A DNA stretch of 64,000 nt from Pseudovibrio sp. JCM 19062. GTDB taxonomy: Bacteria; Pseudomonadota; Alphaproteobacteria; Rhizobiales; Stappiaceae. Positions 63,010 to 64,000 of the stretch are shown here, one piece after another; position 1 is the stretch's first letter, and each line of letters starts with the position of its first letter. The notes below the pieces were generated by a model. The model did not search any database. It had not been told where the DNA came from and was given only the letters and a program-made list of their open reading frames with translations. Where the stretch lies: positions 1 through 64,000 of the forward strand of contig BAXV01000015.1 of NCBI GenBank assembly GCA_001310715.1, in the 5' to 3' direction. A program made the position numbers and the translations under genes.

Positions 63010-63557
63010 ATGTCACAGTTTGATCTTGATCCATGGCAGGAAACCAAAGGCTCAGCCGAGCCATTTTCACTCGGGTATAAAAAGGGAACTGGTGAACCAG
63101 TTCTCTACGGAAGCCTGCTACTGGGCGCAGCGCTCTTTGCAGCAGGAATTGTGAGCGGCTCACTGATCCCCACACTGGCATCTCTTCCGGTTTTTCTTAG
63201 CGTCTACTGGCATTATCCCTTCATCGACAAACGGTCTCAGATCGCCGCCAATGAAAAAGGCCTCTATCTGGAACGCCTTGGCGTTTTGCGCTGGTCATCG
63301 ATTAAGGATCTTTCCATCTATTCAACGCCGTGCGCACCATGGAGTTCAGCCAGCTGCACATTCAGTTGAATGCTCCACTGGAAGAATGTTTGGTCGAAAA
63401 GGAGCCCAAATCACTGCTGCGCATGGCCATGCGCAAGAACTGGCGCTTGAAGCAAGCCGGTTCCAAAGCCCCGGTTATTGAGGTGGATTTGAATTTGCTG
63501 GCGTGCAAGCCAGAGCTTCTGCTGGAAAGGGTTAGGCAATTTTCGCGAAGAAACTGA
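63010..63557 (+). CDS. Membrane protein of unknown function, one frameshift
   Basis: About 182 residues. Two adjacent hydrophobic helices (VLYGSLLLGAALFAAGIVSG and LIPTLASLPVFLSVYWHYPF) are followed by a soluble part (AANEKGLYLERLGVLRWSSIKDLSIY, then TMEFSQLHIQLNAPLEECLVEK) that looks like a PH-like/YdbT-type beta domain. The frame shifts near 63335. ATG 63010 is likely, with ATG 62992 as alternative. No function can be named. Confidence 0.65.
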
Positions 63558-63679
63558 TGTTTCTCTGCAACATTGATCCGTAAACAATCATTGAGAAGAA
63601 TAAATACCTCATATTTCTTCGTTTCGGCGAAAATCCCAGTATCCTGTTATACGACGTTAACATTCTTAATCTAGCTTTT

Positions 63680-64000
63680 ATGAAGAAGGACAGCATCTGG
63701 AAGGTAATTATCATGCAGCTGAACCGCACGGACACAAGGGGCACCACTTGCAGCTTCACTAGTCTGGACAAGGATTGGGGGCTGATGATGATTATCTTTT
63801 CAAATTCGCGTGCGAACCGGGCGGAAGCGTGCTTCAAATCGCCTGCGGTACAGGCGCTCTTTCAGATGCGCTGTCACGGCAGGGCGTAAACATCGTTGGT
63901 GTTGACCGCAATCCGGAGAAAATAGCACAGGCTGTCAAGCGCTCGGATACGGTCACATGGTTGGAGGCAGATGCCCGAACCGTCCATCTCAATCAAAAGT
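63680..64000 (+). CDS. Class I SAM-dependent methyltransferase, 3'-truncated, start unclear
   Basis: From about 63723 one frame is open to the window edge and reads DDDYLFKFACEPGGSVLQIA, CGTGALSDALSRQGVNIVGVDRNPEKIAQAV and then VTWLEADARTV: motif I (QIACGTG), the acidic end of strand 2 and motif II of class I methyltransferases. Upstream the frame closes at a stop at 63720-63722, and the plausible ATG 63680 is in another frame, so an indel probably lies around 63700-63770. Substrate unknown. Confidence 0.6.

Overview
The window reads as a chromosomal segment of a marine alphaproteobacterium, most likely of the Hyphomicrobiales (Pseudovibrio/Stappiaceae-like). The grounds are a CcrM-type GANTC methyltransferase with GANTC sites at its promoter, the mutY-DUF721-dsbA-smc block, a split atpI-B-E-F'-F operon, a nadABC operon with a NadQ-type regulator nearby, a BtaB-like betaine-lipid methyltransferase, an AcuI-type acrylyl-CoA reductase, and RIME-like double-palindrome repeats. 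The genus is inference. Genes are dense on both strands. I see no tRNA, rRNA, CRISPR array, prophage or insertion sequence.

An important caveat is that about half of the genes, including essential ones (tyrS, smc, atpB, glyS, aroC, fabI, nadB, ribB), are broken by single-base indels, many in short homopolymers. Each can be restored by one or a few one-base shifts that continue the same protein family. I therefore treat them as sequence errors, give whole-gene spans, and do not call them pseudogenes. Frameshift positions are approximate.

Layout. 1-9.4 kb: tyrS (5' cut off), an unknown protein, ccrM, a DJ-1/PfpI protein, a secreted glycerophosphodiesterase, amn, mutY, a DUF721/DciA-like gene, and an Inh-like lipoprotein. 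9.9-20.8 kb: dsbA-like, smc, the F0 operon of ATP synthase, an aminoglycoside-phosphotransferase-fold protein, an SDR, rnhB and a radical SAM protein. 20.8-26.5 kb: a glycosyltransferase, a ceramidase-like membrane protein, maeB, a DUF962/Mpo1-like protein and a LysR regulator. 26.5-35.2 kb (minus): glyS, a GH3 beta-glucosidase lying between glyS and glyQ, glyQ, a small membrane protein, an S49 peptidase and a family 4-type uracil-DNA glycosylase.

35.6-49 kb: ETF-ubiquinone oxidoreductase, the nadA-nadB-nadC operon with two operator-like palindromes, an MFS transporter followed by acuI, a SleB-type hydrolase, and the ygfZ-HD-phosphatase-nadQ run. 49.5-64 kb: btaB-like methyltransferase, a LysE transporter, small conserved genes, a SRAP protein, a GlcD-type FAD dehydrogenase, fabI, a histidine phosphatase, a FabMG-like protein, aroC, an HTH reading frame running into ribB, a membrane protein and a truncated methyltransferase.

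The metabolic theme is housekeeping: translation, DNA repair and methylation, NAD, riboflavin, shikimate and fatty-acid biosynthesis. The points most worth following up are the paired nadA operators near nadQ, the HTH-ribB overlap, the GH3 gene splitting glyQ and glyS, the long stem between atpE and atpF', the structured leader before the MFS gene, and the RIME-like repeats.
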